From contig JAUIKS010000002.1 of the NCBI GenBank assembly GCA_030430565.1, positions 310,001 through 374,000 on the forward strand: 64,000 nucleotides of DNA. The letters run 5' to 3'. This document shows, one piece after another, positions 16,516-25,849 of the stretch; positions within the stretch are counted from its first letter, which is position 1, and every line of letters begins with the position of its first letter. Below the pieces are notes generated by a model, which was given only the letters and a program-made list of their open reading frames with translations, did not search any database and had not been told where the DNA came from. The position numbers and the translations under genes were made by a program. This DNA comes from Polyangia bacterium (GTDB taxonomy: Bacteria; Myxococcota_A; Polyangia; Nannocystales; Nannocystaceae).

Positions 16516-18051
16516 CTATTGAATCCTCACGCGGAAGATCTGGTCGCCGACGCGGAACATGTCGCCGTCCTCGAGATGCGCCGAGCCGCGAACGCGCAGA
16601 TACGTGCCGTTCGCTGACTGAAGATCCTCGAGTATGACCGTCATGCTCTCGCCGATCAGCTCCATCGAGAGGGTCGCGTGCCGGCGGCTGATAAACGCGT
16701 CGGTGGGGAACACGATGTCCCCGAGCTCGCGGCCGAACACGACCTGACGAGGACGCAAGAAGTAGGACTCGGCCTCGCAGCCGCCGTAGCCGAGCAGCAC
16801 GAGGCGGCCCCAGGACGGCGGCAGCGGCGTGCCGAAGATCCGCACGCCGTCCGCGCGCGGGGGCTGCTCTCGCCCGCTCTCTGGGACGTTCTCGAGGCGC
16901 AGCAGCTGGTGCCCGAGCAAAAACACGTCCCCGGGGTACACGGGCTCAGGCGCTGAGATCCGCAGGAACACGCCGTTGATCGAGTCGAGGTCGATGACCG
17001 TGAGGCCGTGCTCGGTGCGCTGCACACGAGCGTGCTCCAGCCCCAGAAACTCGTCGTCCGGGAACCGGAGATCGCCGCTTTGACGTCCGATCGTGACCGT
17101 CGGCCCGGTGAGCGAGAAGGACTCACCGTCGGAACCATCACGCTGCACGAGCACGAGCCGGACCTGCTGCGCCGGCGCGCGCTGCCAGCCCCCCGAGACC
17201 AGCTCAGGGATGTGCACGCCCGCGTCGGGGGACGCCGAGGCCGGACGACCCGCGCGGTGCGGCGTACGCTCGAGGGATCCCGGCGAGTGCTCGGGCTGGT
17301 GCTCCTGGTCACCGCGGTACGCGCCCGTGGGCGTCGCGCGATCCGGGTACCCACGCGCCGGGTCGTAGGCGTCGTAGGGCTCCGGCGGCGTGACCCGCTC
17401 CGCTGGGGCTACATCCCCGTAGTGATGATGCGGCTCCGGCACGCGCCCGGCGATCCCAGCCTCGTAGATGCTCGACTGCAGCGGCCCAGCCTCGGCCGGC
17501 GGCGGGTACTCGTGGGTCACCTCACTGGCGTGCGCATGTTGCGGCTGATGCGACTGCGCCGGCGCGTAGTGGGACGGCTCGGGCTCGGCGCCAGCGGGGC
17601 GGAACGACATCCCGCCCTCGTTATAGGACACGGTCTGGGACGACCGGGCCTGCTGCTGCTGAACCTCGTGGTGGTGGTGGTGGTGGTGATGGTGATGGTG
17701 GTGTTGGTCTTGACTCGGCTGGGGCTGCGCGGCTGGCGATGGGTCGGTCTTGCCGGTGCGGGAATGTGGCTGCACGACGTCCGGTTCAGGATCGGAACCT
17801 CGCTCGTCACCGACGATCGGGATGACTCGAAGACGCCCGGTCTGCGGTCGGGGATAGCGTGACTGCACGCGGAGACCACACACCTGGCAAAACTCGAAGC
17901 CCTCACCTAGGGCCGACCCACAGCGCGCGCACTTCCCCGAGGCGTGCTCGTGACCACGCGAATTGGCCAAATGAAAGCCACACACCCGGCAGCCCATATC
18001 GCCTGGCTCGCTCTCCGTGCCGCACAGTGGACATGGGATCCGTTCCGACAT
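16516..18051 (-). CDS. Double zinc-ribbon, double-FHA protein with His tract
   Basis: The protein has 511 residues. Two CxxC zinc ribbons open it (CPLCGTESEPGDMGCRVCG; CARCGSALGEGFEFCQVCG). A low-complexity linker (about 75-300) follows, rich in Pro, Gln and His and including twelve consecutive His. Two FHA domains close it: VTIGRQSGDLRFPDDEFLGLEHARV and VVFGRELGDIVFPTDAFISRRHATL with SANGTYLRV. The second keeps the canonical SxxH-type phospho-Thr pocket; the first has LEHA in place of the usual Ser. It likely scaffolds phospho-proteins and sits upstream of the PP2C gene. Confidence 0.88.
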   Translation of the reverse strand: MSERIPCPLCGTESEPGDMGCRVCGFHLANSRGHEHASGKCARCGSALGEGFEFCQVCGLRVQSRYPRPQTGRLRVIPIVGDERGSDPEPDVVQPHSRTGKTDPSPAAQPQPSQDQHHHHHHHHHHHHEVQQQQARSSQTVSYNEGGMSFRPAGAEPEPSHYAPAQSHQPQHAHASEVTHEYPPPAEAGPLQSSIYEAGIAGRVPEPHHHYGDVAPAERVTPPEPYDAYDPARGYPDRATPTGAYRGDQEHQPEHSPGSLERTPHRAGRPASASPDAGVHIPELVSGGWQRAPAQQVRLVLVQRDGSDGESFSLTGPTVTIGRQSGDLRFPDDEFLGLEHARVQRTEHGLTVIDLDSINGVFLRISAPEPVYPGDVFLLGHQLLRLENVPESGREQPPRADGVRIFGTPLPPSWGRLVLLGYGGCEAESYFLRPRQVVFGRELGDIVFPTDAFISRRHATLSMELIGESMTVILEDLQSANGTYLRVRGSAHLEDGDMFRVGDQIFRVRIQ

Positions 18052-18146
18052 GTTCGCTCCCGGAAGGCTTGCCAGTACTTGTAGCGTGGGCTAGACCCGC
18101 GCTCTCACCGGCGTACTAGGGTATCGGCCACAACCAACCGCGTCAA

Positions 18147-19337
18147 TTGAGCGCCTCACACGCAAACTCAGACCTCCGCACCCGGACGCAGCGGGCCCGC
18201 CCGGCGCTACTCGCCGCTGCCGTGGTTGCGACCGCGGGCGCGCTCGCGTGTGCGCCAATCGTGCGCCCCGCCCCGTTCAAGGGCTACCGCGATCAGGTCA
18301 CCGACGCGAGCCTGCACGGCCCCTTCGACGGCCAGATCGTCGACGAGAGCACGGGGGAACCGGTCGCGGACGCGGCGGTCGTCGCGGTCTGGTCCTACGA
18401 TCACGGCGACGGCTTCATCGGCCCCGCTGGCTCGGAGGTGTTCGAGACCACGACCGACGAGGCCGGGCGGTATCGCGTCCCCGAGGCCAAGCTCGCGCTG
18501 CGCGGTCCCACCACGCGGCTCGTCAGCTTTGAGTTGGTCGTCTACAAGCGCGGATACATCGCCTATCGCTCGAACCGCAAGCCCGACGGCTCCGCGCGCA
18601 CGGACTTCACGGTTCGCCACAACCGCATCAACCTCAAGAAGTGGCGACAGTCGGACTCGCACGTCGACCACCTGGTGTTCCTCGCGGCGCCGCGCAGCAT
18701 CCAAAAGCTGACCTACTGGGAGCAGGAGCTCGCCAACCTCGAGCTGTTCCGTCAACAGGGCGGCGCTGGCGAGGAGCTCGCGGGCGACGCCGAGACAGAC
18801 GGGACAGACGAAACGCCCGTGACCGGCGACGCGAAGCCCAAACCACAAACTCTGCTCGACGCCCGCGCGGTGCTCGGTCCCGACGAGGTGCGCGCGCGCA
18901 CCGGCTACGCGGGCGAGTTCACGGTCGGCGAGCCGAGCGACCTCAAGCGCACCGACTTCTACCACGGCGTCCACCTGCAGGCCGATGGCCAGGAGCAGGC
19001 CTACGACGTCATCTACCGCGTCTGGCGCTCACCGCCGGGCGGGATGGATCCGGTCGTCGACACCATCGAGGAGACGCTCCCGGGCGTGAAGCCGAGCGGC
19101 GAGGTCACCGAGGAGACGTGGGTCTACGAGACGAAGGGCGTCTACGCGGTCGGCTTTATCGATCGCGAAGCCAACGTCGGCGTGCTCCTGACCTGCGGCG
19201 ACCAGCAATGCGCGGACCTCGACACCGCGATCATCCTCGCCAAGTGGATCCAGCGAAACTTGGATCGACTCAGCGACGAAGCCGCGCCCGCGGAGGCCAG
19301 CGAGGCCACGGCGGGCGCCGCGAAGGAGAAGCCCTGA
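18147..19337 (+). CDS. Lipoprotein with carboxypeptidase-regulatory-like domain
   Basis: The protein has 396 residues from a TTG start. The signal RPALLAAAVVATAGALAC gives a lipobox. Residues 55-130 (DGQIVDESTGEPVADAAVVAVW ... TTDEAGRYRVPEAKL) match the CarboxypepD_reg-like/transthyretin-type beta-sandwich found in exported proteins. The remainder is unrecognised. The stop overlaps the next start (TGATG), so it is coupled to the phospholipase-like gene. It is divergent from the FHA gene. Confidence 0.75.
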   Translation: MSASHANSDLRTRTQRARPALLAAAVVATAGALACAPIVRPAPFKGYRDQVTDASLHGPFDGQIVDESTGEPVADAAVVAVWSYDHGDGFIGPAGSEVFETTTDEAGRYRVPEAKLALRGPTTRLVSFELVVYKRGYIAYRSNRKPDGSARTDFTVRHNRINLKKWRQSDSHVDHLVFLAAPRSIQKLTYWEQELANLELFRQQGGAGEELAGDAETDGTDETPVTGDAKPKPQTLLDARAVLGPDEVRARTGYAGEFTVGEPSDLKRTDFYHGVHLQADGQEQAYDVIYRVWRSPPGGMDPVVDTIEETLPGVKPSGEVTEETWVYETKGVYAVGFIDREANVGVLLTCGDQQCADLDTAIILAKWIQRNLDRLSDEAAPAEASEATAGAAKEKP

Positions 19338-21010
19338 TGCCCCGCGCGCCTGCAGTCGCCCCCCGTCGTCGCTGGCGCGCGCTCGCGCTCAGCGTCGCGC
19401 TCGCGCTCGCGCCGACGCTCGCCCCTGACTCGGCGCGCGCCTGGGATCCCTCGACGACCCACCTCGGGCTCACGGATCGCGCGGCGATCGAGAGCGCGGC
19501 GCACCTGCGCTGGATGGCCGGGAGCGAGTTTCAGCGCGGGCTGTTCACCACGCTGCGCGTCGATCCCGACCGCCTCAAGCGCGACGAGTGGCGGCTGTTC
19601 ATGCAGACAGCCTCGAGCGCGCACGCGTCCTCGGGCGTGCGCCCGCTCGGCGGCCCAGGCGCCTGTCCCGGCGCCGACGCGCCGCCGACCACCACGCGCT
19701 ACTGCGTGCAGGGCGACCTCTGGCAGCTGACCGCGATCCAGTGGATGGAGTTCGGCGTGCTCGCCGAGCTCGTGCCCAGCGCCCGCGAGGTCCACCACTT
19801 CGTCGACCCCGAAGATCCGACCGCGCCGCGCTGGAGGTCGCGCGGCGAGTCGCTGTCGCCCGTCGTGCTGCGCAGCCGACAGAGTCGACACAACGGCGCG
19901 AGCACGGCCGCGCGGCTGACCCGCACCGGCTTCTCGGGCGACGGCCCCTCCGCCGCCGCGTGGCTGGCGAGCGACGAAGATCCGCTCGCGCCCGCGCGGC
20001 TGTTCGAGCACCTCGAGCTGGCGTACCTCTCCGCCGAGCCCGAGGTCCGCGAGCACCACTTCGCGCTGGCGCTCGTGTGCACCGGCGCGCTGCTGCACGT
20101 CGGCCAAGATCTCGCGCTGCCTGCCCACGCCCGCGCCGACGTCGCGGCCTTCTTCCGCAATCTCTCGTCGCACCGCGCCGACCGCGGACTCCCGCTGCAG
20201 GAGCTCGCGCGGCTCCGCTTCGGCCGCAGCGATCTACCGATCGCGCGCGACGCCGCCGCGATCGCGCGGGCGCGCGGCGTGCCGCTCGCCGCCAACATCG
20301 AGGAGCACCTGCTCGGCCGCTACCTCGACGGCGGCGACGGTGTAGCGAGGCACGCGGCCGCGCGGTTTCTGTCGTCCGGCACGCTCCCAGCCCCGGCCGC
20401 GCTCGATCCGGAGCTGTCCGACACCGCCGCCGCCGCGAAGCTGATCGAGGGCGGCGGGCTCGACCCCGTGGAGCTCGAGGGCGCGCGCCTCAGCCCGTGG
20501 CCGGCGGAGCGCGGCTACCTGCTCAGCGGCGCCGGCCGACCGCTGCTCGCCTTCACCACGGACGAGGACGGCTTCATCCGCGCCTACCTCGACGACGCGG
20601 TCTACGACGATCAGCTCGCGCAGCTGCTCCCGCGCGCGCTCGACGTCAGCCGCTCGCTGCTCGACACGATCTTCTCGACATGGCCGAACATTCAGGTTCG
20701 CATGACCGCGGGGACGCTCGAGTTCACGCTCGGCGAGCAGTACGAGTCGCCCGAGCTGCTCGTGCTCACGCAGGCCGCCGACGGCGCGCGCGCGATCAAG
20801 CTCAAGGTCGCGCTCCTGCCCGGCAAGCGCAACCGCGTGCGCGGCCTCCCGGTCAACGAGCTCGGCGAGGACGGGCGCGTGGTGCTGGTGCTCCGGGCCA
20901 CGCGCAAGGGCGGCGGCGATCCGGTGCTGCTCGAGCACGTGCTCGCGCCCGACACCACCGAGATCACGCCGATGCCCGCGCCGGCGAAGCCCACGGCTGA
21001 CGCGAGCTAG
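19337..21010 (+). CDS. Secreted zinc phospholipase C/S1-P1 nuclease-like protein
   Basis: The protein has 557 residues. The signal WRALALSVALALAPTLAPDSARAW has a cleavage-type end, leaving W-D at the mature N-terminus, as in zinc phospholipase C and S1/P1 nucleases where the N-terminal Trp binds zinc. STTHLGLTDRAA supplies an early His. GALLHVGQDLALPAHARADVAAFF (about residue 250) resembles the HxxxDxxxPxH metal motif of that fold. The C-terminal third is probably beta-rich. Activity is unproven. It is translationally coupled to the upstream lipoprotein. Confidence 0.68.
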   Translation: MPRAPAVAPRRRWRALALSVALALAPTLAPDSARAWDPSTTHLGLTDRAAIESAAHLRWMAGSEFQRGLFTTLRVDPDRLKRDEWRLFMQTASSAHASSGVRPLGGPGACPGADAPPTTTRYCVQGDLWQLTAIQWMEFGVLAELVPSAREVHHFVDPEDPTAPRWRSRGESLSPVVLRSRQSRHNGASTAARLTRTGFSGDGPSAAAWLASDEDPLAPARLFEHLELAYLSAEPEVREHHFALALVCTGALLHVGQDLALPAHARADVAAFFRNLSSHRADRGLPLQELARLRFGRSDLPIARDAAAIARARGVPLAANIEEHLLGRYLDGGDGVARHAAARFLSSGTLPAPAALDPELSDTAAAAKLIEGGGLDPVELEGARLSPWPAERGYLLSGAGRPLLAFTTDEDGFIRAYLDDAVYDDQLAQLLPRALDVSRSLLDTIFSTWPNIQVRMTAGTLEFTLGEQYESPELLVLTQAADGARAIKLKVALLPGKRNRVRGLPVNELGEDGRVVLVLRATRKGGGDPVLLEHVLAPDTTEITPMPAPAKPTADAS

Positions 21011-21044
21011 CGGGCGAACGTCCGCGTATCGGGCTGCTGGGAGG

Positions 21045-22298
21045 TTATCGACGCTTGGGAGGAGCGCGCCGCGAGCTCGCCCGACTACTGTTGTTGCCCA
21101 CGCGCCCGCGCCCCTTCCCCGCCGGCGCGGTCCGCCGATCCGCACGCCTCTTCGCCTTCTTCTTGGCGCGGCGCTTCGCGAGCCGGGCGGCTTTCTCCGC
21201 CTCGCGGGCGGACCGCTCGGCCTGCTCCTCCTCTACGCGCTCGCGCACCTTCGCGATCTCCGCGCGCAGGCTGAGCAGCCCGAGATGGCGGGGCAGCACG
21301 GCGAGGCCCAGCTCGAGCAGCTCGCGGGCGTCCTCGACCTGCTCGTGCTCCAGGGCCTCGCGCACGCTCGCCTCCTGCCCGGCGGCGAAGCTCGGCGCCA
21401 GCTCGAGCACGCGCGCGGCGAGCTGCGCCCGCGCCGGCTCCTGCGAGGAGTCACCCGCGCGCGCGCGACAGGCCCAGGCCAGGAAGTAGGCCCGAAGGCC
21501 AGGTTCCTGCTCCGGGACGTGCTCGGCGGCGCGCTCGAACTTGCGCGCGGCCTCGCCGGGTTGACTCGTCATCAGCACGCGGCCGTGCTCGTGGTGGATC
21601 CACGGGAACTCGGGCGCGCAGCGAGCCGCGCGCCGCAGCTCCGACTGCGCCGCCCGCAGCTCCCCGGCCCGACGTAGCCCTTGGGCCAGCCGGTAGCGAG
21701 CCAGCGGCGCGTCGGGATCGAAGTCGAGATGCCGACGCAGCAGCTTGCGCTCGGCCTCCGGCGTCAGCTCGCCGTCGTCGCCGAAGAGCTTGTCCCGGTA
21801 CTCGCCGTCCTCCCCGAGCAGGACCGCCAGCTCGCCCAGCAGCGCCAGCACCATGCGATCGACGCGTGAGCTGTGGGGCAGCCGCGTGCCGTCCTCCTCG
21901 ACCAGCACCACGTCCGCGCCCTCGGCGTGCGGATCGGCGCACAGCGCGAACAGCTCGCGTCCGCGCTCACCGATCACGCGATCGCCGGCGCCGACTCGGC
22001 CGTCCTCGCGCGCCTCCGCGGTCGCCCGCTCCTGCTGCGCCAGCGAGAACAGCACGACCTGCGAGAAGCCGAGGTCCAGCCCGTCCCAGCGCGACCACAA
22101 CGCGGCCGCCGGCTCCCGGAGCTCGCCTGCAGAGATCAAGGCCGCGATCGCGTCGGCCTCGGCGGGCGGGCGCGCCGCGTGCAAGCCGTTATGTGCGTCG
22201 CGCAGCCGGATGTAGATCCGATCGAGGTTGTCCTCGAGCTCTCGACGCTCGCCGTCGGTCAGTTCGTCTTCCGCTGCTACCGCTTCTACCGCTGTCAC
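21045..22298 (-). CDS. TPR-like protein with basic C-terminal tail
   Basis: The protein has 417 residues with no signal peptide. The N-terminal about 160 residues (GLHAARPPAEADAIAALI ... WSRWDGLDLGF ... VVLVEEDG) loosely resemble SUKH/SMI1-type domains. TPR-like helices follow (about 170-345: ARYRLAQGLRRAGELRAAQ, FERAAEHVPEQE, ELLELGLAVLPRHLG), then a Lys/Arg/Ala tail (KRRAKKKAKRRADRR) that could bind nucleic acid or a membrane. It lies 48 bp downstream of the FHA/CpaF-like gene, probably in one operon. Confidence 0.75.
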   Translation of the reverse strand: MTAVEAVAAEDELTDGERRELEDNLDRIYIRLRDAHNGLHAARPPAEADAIAALISAGELREPAAALWSRWDGLDLGFSQVVLFSLAQQERATAEAREDGRVGAGDRVIGERGRELFALCADPHAEGADVVLVEEDGTRLPHSSRVDRMVLALLGELAVLLGEDGEYRDKLFGDDGELTPEAERKLLRRHLDFDPDAPLARYRLAQGLRRAGELRAAQSELRRAARCAPEFPWIHHEHGRVLMTSQPGEAARKFERAAEHVPEQEPGLRAYFLAWACRARAGDSSQEPARAQLAARVLELAPSFAAGQEASVREALEHEQVEDARELLELGLAVLPRHLGLLSLRAEIAKVRERVEEEQAERSAREAEKAARLAKRRAKKKAKRRADRRTAPAGKGRGRVGNNSSRASSRRAPPKRR

Positions 22299-22346
22299 CG
22301 AGACAGGGGACTAGCACGCGCCGCCCGAATACGCACGAGCCGTGCG

Positions 22347-24035
22347 TCAGAGCTTCAGCAGGTGCGGCGGGATCTCGACCCCGTTGCGGGTCAGCTCGCG
22401 CAGCGCCACCCCGAGCTTGCGCGAGGCCTTAAACACCGTCGAGCCGTCTTTGCCGTCGCGCTCGGCCGAGAACATCACGCGGTGATCGATCGTGCCGTCT
22501 TTCTCGACGCGCGGCGCGGTGATCTCGCGAATCTGCATGGACTCGCCGTTGACGCCGGTGTTGAGCTGCACCACCACGTCGGTCGCCTGCGCCAGCGCGG
22601 TCGTCAACGGCAGCAGGCCGCCGCCCGCCGAGGTCCCGAAGGCCGCCAGCCGCGAGAGCGAGTGGGCCGCGCTCACGCCCCAGAGCGAGACGACCGCGCC
22701 GCGGCTCGCGCCCGCGAGCGCGTCGAGGACATCGGGCGCGTCGACCGGGCTGACCTGATGCGAGACGAGCAGGTCGAGGCCGCCGCGGAGCAGCAGCCCG
22801 ATCACGCTCGTGAGCGACATGGTGTCCGCAGGGTCAGGCATGCGACGGACCTGGATCCACCCGCGGTGCTGCCGGCCGAGCAGGCCGCCGTCGGAGATCA
22901 ACGCGACGCGCATGTTGATCGGGATCTCGCCGACCAGCGCCTGCATGAAGCGGTTGAGGTTCACCCCGCCCGAGGCCGAGACGATCACGCGCCGACTGTT
23001 GCGCAGCATGACCAGCAGGAAGTCGCGCATCTCGTCGCTGAGCACGGACTCGGAGACGAGCGCCGCCAGGCTCTTGGCGTCGGTCTTGATGCGACGCAGG
23101 CACAGCACCGGGTGCTTGGCCTGGTGCGGGGGGAGCAGCGCGTGCATGTGGAAGCCGTGGTCGACCACGCCCTCGATGATCTGGGCGCCCTCGAACCACA
23201 GCCCGCGCTTGCGCGCGAGCCGTCGAATCGCCAGGCCGAGCGCCCGCGGGACCGTGAACCGCAGGTTCTCGAGCCGGTCGCCCGGGTGCACCTCGCGGAC
23301 CACGTGGATCGGACCCGCGCCCGCGACGTGGATCTCGCGGATCGTGTCGTCGCGCATCAGCGAGCTGAGCGGGCCGTACTCGAGCAGCTCGGCCGCGAGG
23401 CGCTGCTCCAGCTCCTCGATGTCGACGCCATCCTCGAGCGTCGCCTTGACCGCCGCGATCGCCTGCTCGAGCTTCGCTAGCGCCTTGCTGCGATCCTCGT
23501 CGGGGACCTCGGAGCGCTTGGGCGCCTTGACCGGGTCGAGACGCGGCGCCGCCTGCAGGACATCACGGATGATGCGGTCGGCGATCTTGTCGAGGTAGGA
23601 GCTCTCGATGCCCGCCGCGGCGACGCGCTTGGCCGAGGTCACCAAGCTCGACTCGTCGGCCGAGAGGTCGGCGAAGCGCGGGCGGTTTTCTTTTGAGACG
23701 CGCGCGGTCAGGCTCTCGATCGACTCGGCCGGATCGATGACCTTCTCGTCGCCGTCGAGCATGAGGATGTAGTCGCCGACGTAGATCCGATCGGCGCGCC
23801 GGACGGTCCGCGCCCCCTCGACCCGGCGCCCGTTGATATAGGTGCCGTTGGTGCTCTCGAGGTCGATACACTCGACCTTGCCCTCGTGCCGGCGGAAGCG
23901 CAGGTGATGCTTGGAGACGTTCACGCGATCGAGGACGAGGTCGTTATCCTCTTCGCGACCGATCGCGAATTGGTCCCCCCCGAAGTCAAAGCGCTGCGTC
24001 TGACCACCCTTCTCGTGGACGACAACGTAGAGCAC
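22347..24035 (-). CDS. FHA domain fused to catalytically dead CpaF-like domain
   Basis: From GTG 24035 the protein has 562 residues; a GTG at 24125 would add 30. An FHA domain opens it (FAIGREEDNDLVLDRVNVSKHHLRF ... STNGTYINGRRV). The C-terminal 330 residues follow CpaF/TadA secretion ATPases: EYGPLSSLMRDDTIREIHVAG, then a pilT-like core. The Walker A position reads IVSASGGVNLNRF with no GKT. The usual GE(V)RG Walker B stretch reads SHQVSP, and the TxHAN histidine region reads SLWGVS. All ATP-binding residues appear lost, so it is probably a phospho-Thr-responsive scaffold. Confidence 0.85.
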   Translation of the reverse strand: MLYVVVHEKGGQTQRFDFGGDQFAIGREEDNDLVLDRVNVSKHHLRFRRHEGKVECIDLESTNGTYINGRRVEGARTVRRADRIYVGDYILMLDGDEKVIDPAESIESLTARVSKENRPRFADLSADESSLVTSAKRVAAAGIESSYLDKIADRIIRDVLQAAPRLDPVKAPKRSEVPDEDRSKALAKLEQAIAAVKATLEDGVDIEELEQRLAAELLEYGPLSSLMRDDTIREIHVAGAGPIHVVREVHPGDRLENLRFTVPRALGLAIRRLARKRGLWFEGAQIIEGVVDHGFHMHALLPPHQAKHPVLCLRRIKTDAKSLAALVSESVLSDEMRDFLLVMLRNSRRVIVSASGGVNLNRFMQALVGEIPINMRVALISDGGLLGRQHRGWIQVRRMPDPADTMSLTSVIGLLLRGGLDLLVSHQVSPVDAPDVLDALAGASRGAVVSLWGVSAAHSLSRLAAFGTSAGGGLLPLTTALAQATDVVVQLNTGVNGESMQIREITAPRVEKDGTIDHRVMFSAERDGKDGSTVFKASRKLGVALRELTRNGVEIPPHLLKL

Positions 24036-24190
24036 ACCATGGCTTACCGCGAACGCGCCGCCCCCAGCAAGCGCCGATCCTTCGCGCGCGCGCGGTAGTG
24101 CACCGCGCCCGAAACGACTTCTCACACGGGCGGGTGAGCGAGTTCATTCAAATGAGATCGACGCGCCGCGACGCGCTGCACGATCGCTCG

Positions 24191-24652
24191 CTACGAGAAA
24201 CCGTCTACGCGATCGAGCGCGTCATCGAGCGCATCCATCTCGCGCGCGTTCGCGGGACCGCCCGGCGGCTGCGCCCCGCCCGATCGCTCGCGCGCGGCTT
24301 GCCCCTGACGGATCCAGCGACGCGAGATCATGAACAAGCCCGCGATCGCGATGAGGGCCAGCACGAGCGTCCCGTAGATCAGCTCAGGGCGGCCGATGTA
24401 GCCCTGAATATCGGGGAAGCGCGAGACGAGCTCGGTCTCGATCTGCTCGCGCGTTTGGCCCTCTTCGGCCATCGTCAAGATCTCTCGCTCGAGCTTGCGC
24501 GCGGCCGGAGACGGGCACGTAGCGATGGTCCGCCCCGGGCAGTAGGGCGACATGAGGTCCTGCGCGAGACCGTTCGCGATCTGCTCCGCGTGCGCGCGCG
24601 GGACCTGCGAAGGCGAAGGTGACGCGCCAGGACTCGATGGGCTCATGAACAC
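24191..24652 (-). CDS. CcmH/NrfF-like cytochrome c maturation protein, variant
   Basis: The protein has 153 residues. IANGLAQDLMSPYCPGRTIATCPS followed by REILTMAEEGQTREQIETELVSRF is the CcmH heme-lyase thiol-oxidoreductase domain. A membrane helix (GTLVLALIAIAGLFMIS) and an Arg-rich tail follow. The usual LRCPxCQ pair is replaced by Cys-Pro plus a Cys 7 residues on, a variant also known in some delta-proteobacteria. No clear signal peptide precedes it and no other ccm gene is present in the window. It is therefore a lone subunit, partners elsewhere. Confidence 0.8.
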   Translation of the reverse strand: MFMSPSSPGASPSPSQVPRAHAEQIANGLAQDLMSPYCPGRTIATCPSPAARKLEREILTMAEEGQTREQIETELVSRFPDIQGYIGRPELIYGTLVLALIAIAGLFMISRRWIRQGQAARERSGGAQPPGGPANAREMDALDDALDRVDGFS

Positions 24653-24677
24653 CGTGCCTCAACCATAGCACCGGGCA

Positions 24678-24707
24678 GACGCGCGCGCGACGCGATGCAC
24701 GCGCGTC
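24678..24707 (-). terminator. GACGCGCG/CGCGCGTC hairpin downstream of 24742
   Basis: GACGCGCG (24678-24685) pairs with CGCGCGTC (24700-24707). It lies 35 bp past the stop of the minus-strand lipoprotein and before the ccmH-like start. In such GC-rich DNA it could be chance. Confidence 0.35.
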
Positions 24708-24741
24708 CGGGATCTCAAGTGTCAGTTGCGAGCGAGCGGGG

Positions 24742-25524
24742 CTAGATGTCGAGGCGCTTGGCCTTCCGCTTGCCGCCGGTGCCCTTCTTCTTACGCAGCT
24801 TCTGCTTCTTGGGCTCGAGCGCCTCGGCGCAGAACTTGTCGTGCTGCTCTTTCTGCTTGGGATCGCTCAGGTCGAGGCGCTCCCACTCTTTCTCGGTCAG
24901 CTGGCGCACGTACTTGCCGACCTTCTGCTCGACGACCTGCCACTGCACGTCGACCTTCTCGAGCTCGACCTTGTCGCCGTTGTTGTAGGCCTTCGGGTAG
25001 TTGTTCATCACGTGCTCGTGCCCCTCGAGGATCGAGCTGATGAACTTTGACTGCTCCAAGATCCGCGGCTCCTGCGAGAACAGTCGCTTCTGCCACTGGT
25101 CGATCTTGGGGATGAAGAGCTGCTTGAACTGGAACCACTGCTCCTCTTCGGGGGTCCCGGGCTCAACGCCGAAGGCCTTGGAGCCCTCTTCCTTGATCTT
25201 CTCGCGGAAGCACTCCAGCTCCTCCCAGTAGTCGAGCATCTTCTTGAGATGCTTCTTGTCGTACTTGTAGAGGTGCTTCTCGCCCTCGGGATCCTTGCGA
25301 TCCCAGGCCTTCAGCTCGGCGTCGGTGGGCGGCGGGAGACCGTTCGGCCGCGGACGCGGCTTGGCCTTGTAGGTCTTTTCGAACTCGGCCTTTGGATCAC
25401 TCGCCAACGCGTCTTTGATCGACTTGCGCTCACCCTTGCCGCTGCACGCGGACACCATGACCAGTGACAGTGCGAACGCACCGAGCGTAGCCGTGCCAAC
25501 AACCCGTATCGCGCCTGATCTCAT
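24742..25524 (-). CDS. Charged lipoprotein of unknown function
   Basis: ATG 25524 is chosen because GGGAG sits 8 bp upstream, giving 260 residues. The signal GTATLGAFALSLVMVSAC ends in a lipobox. The mature protein is almost free of hydrophobic runs and rich in Lys, Glu, Gln and Trp (FREKIKEEGSK, QWFQFKQLFIPKIDQWQKRLF). It ends in KKQKLRKKKGTGGKRKAKR. A helical periplasmic protein is likely. No family was recognised. It is divergent from the peroxiredoxin fusion. Confidence 0.75.
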   Translation of the reverse strand: MRSGAIRVVGTATLGAFALSLVMVSACSGKGERKSIKDALASDPKAEFEKTYKAKPRPRPNGLPPPTDAELKAWDRKDPEGEKHLYKYDKKHLKKMLDYWEELECFREKIKEEGSKAFGVEPGTPEEEQWFQFKQLFIPKIDQWQKRLFSQEPRILEQSKFISSILEGHEHVMNNYPKAYNNGDKVELEKVDVQWQVVEQKVGKYVRQLTEKEWERLDLSDPKQKEQHDKFCAEALEPKKQKLRKKKGTGGKRKAKRLDI

Positions 25525-25849
25525 TGCATCTCCCTGCCTTCGCAAACCGAACCGTGGCTCCAACTGTAACGATCGATCCCCTGCGCTGTAAAGCGTGTTT
25601 CGGGGGGCACGGCCCCCACCCTTCTTTAGCTCGCAAATTCACCAAAAACCTGCTTGTCGGGCCCTCTCGAACCTGTAGACTGCCCCCAACTGGCGCGGGT
25701 CCCAAGCCAACCTCGAGTCATACGCACTCGATCATCGATCCTGCGCCGCGCCGTAAAGACGGACCGCTGCCCACCCCCCGGGTAGCCGCAGCCCCGATCC
25801 TACGGCGCACAAACACGACTCGAGACAAACACAGGAGAAGTCGCCTGCC
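25525..25849. other. 325-bp divergent intergenic region
   Basis: This separates the lipoprotein and peroxiredoxin starts. It is less GC-rich than its surroundings. GGGGGC-ACG-GCCCCC (25603-25617) is a short hairpin, of unclear use. No gene was seen; promoters for both directions must lie here but no convincing box pair was found. Confidence 0.5.

Noticed and set aside
17650..17710. GTG/ATG trinucleotide tract as a microsatellite insertion
   Set aside because: It encodes the His tract in frame within a His/Gln-rich linker, so it is part of the gene.
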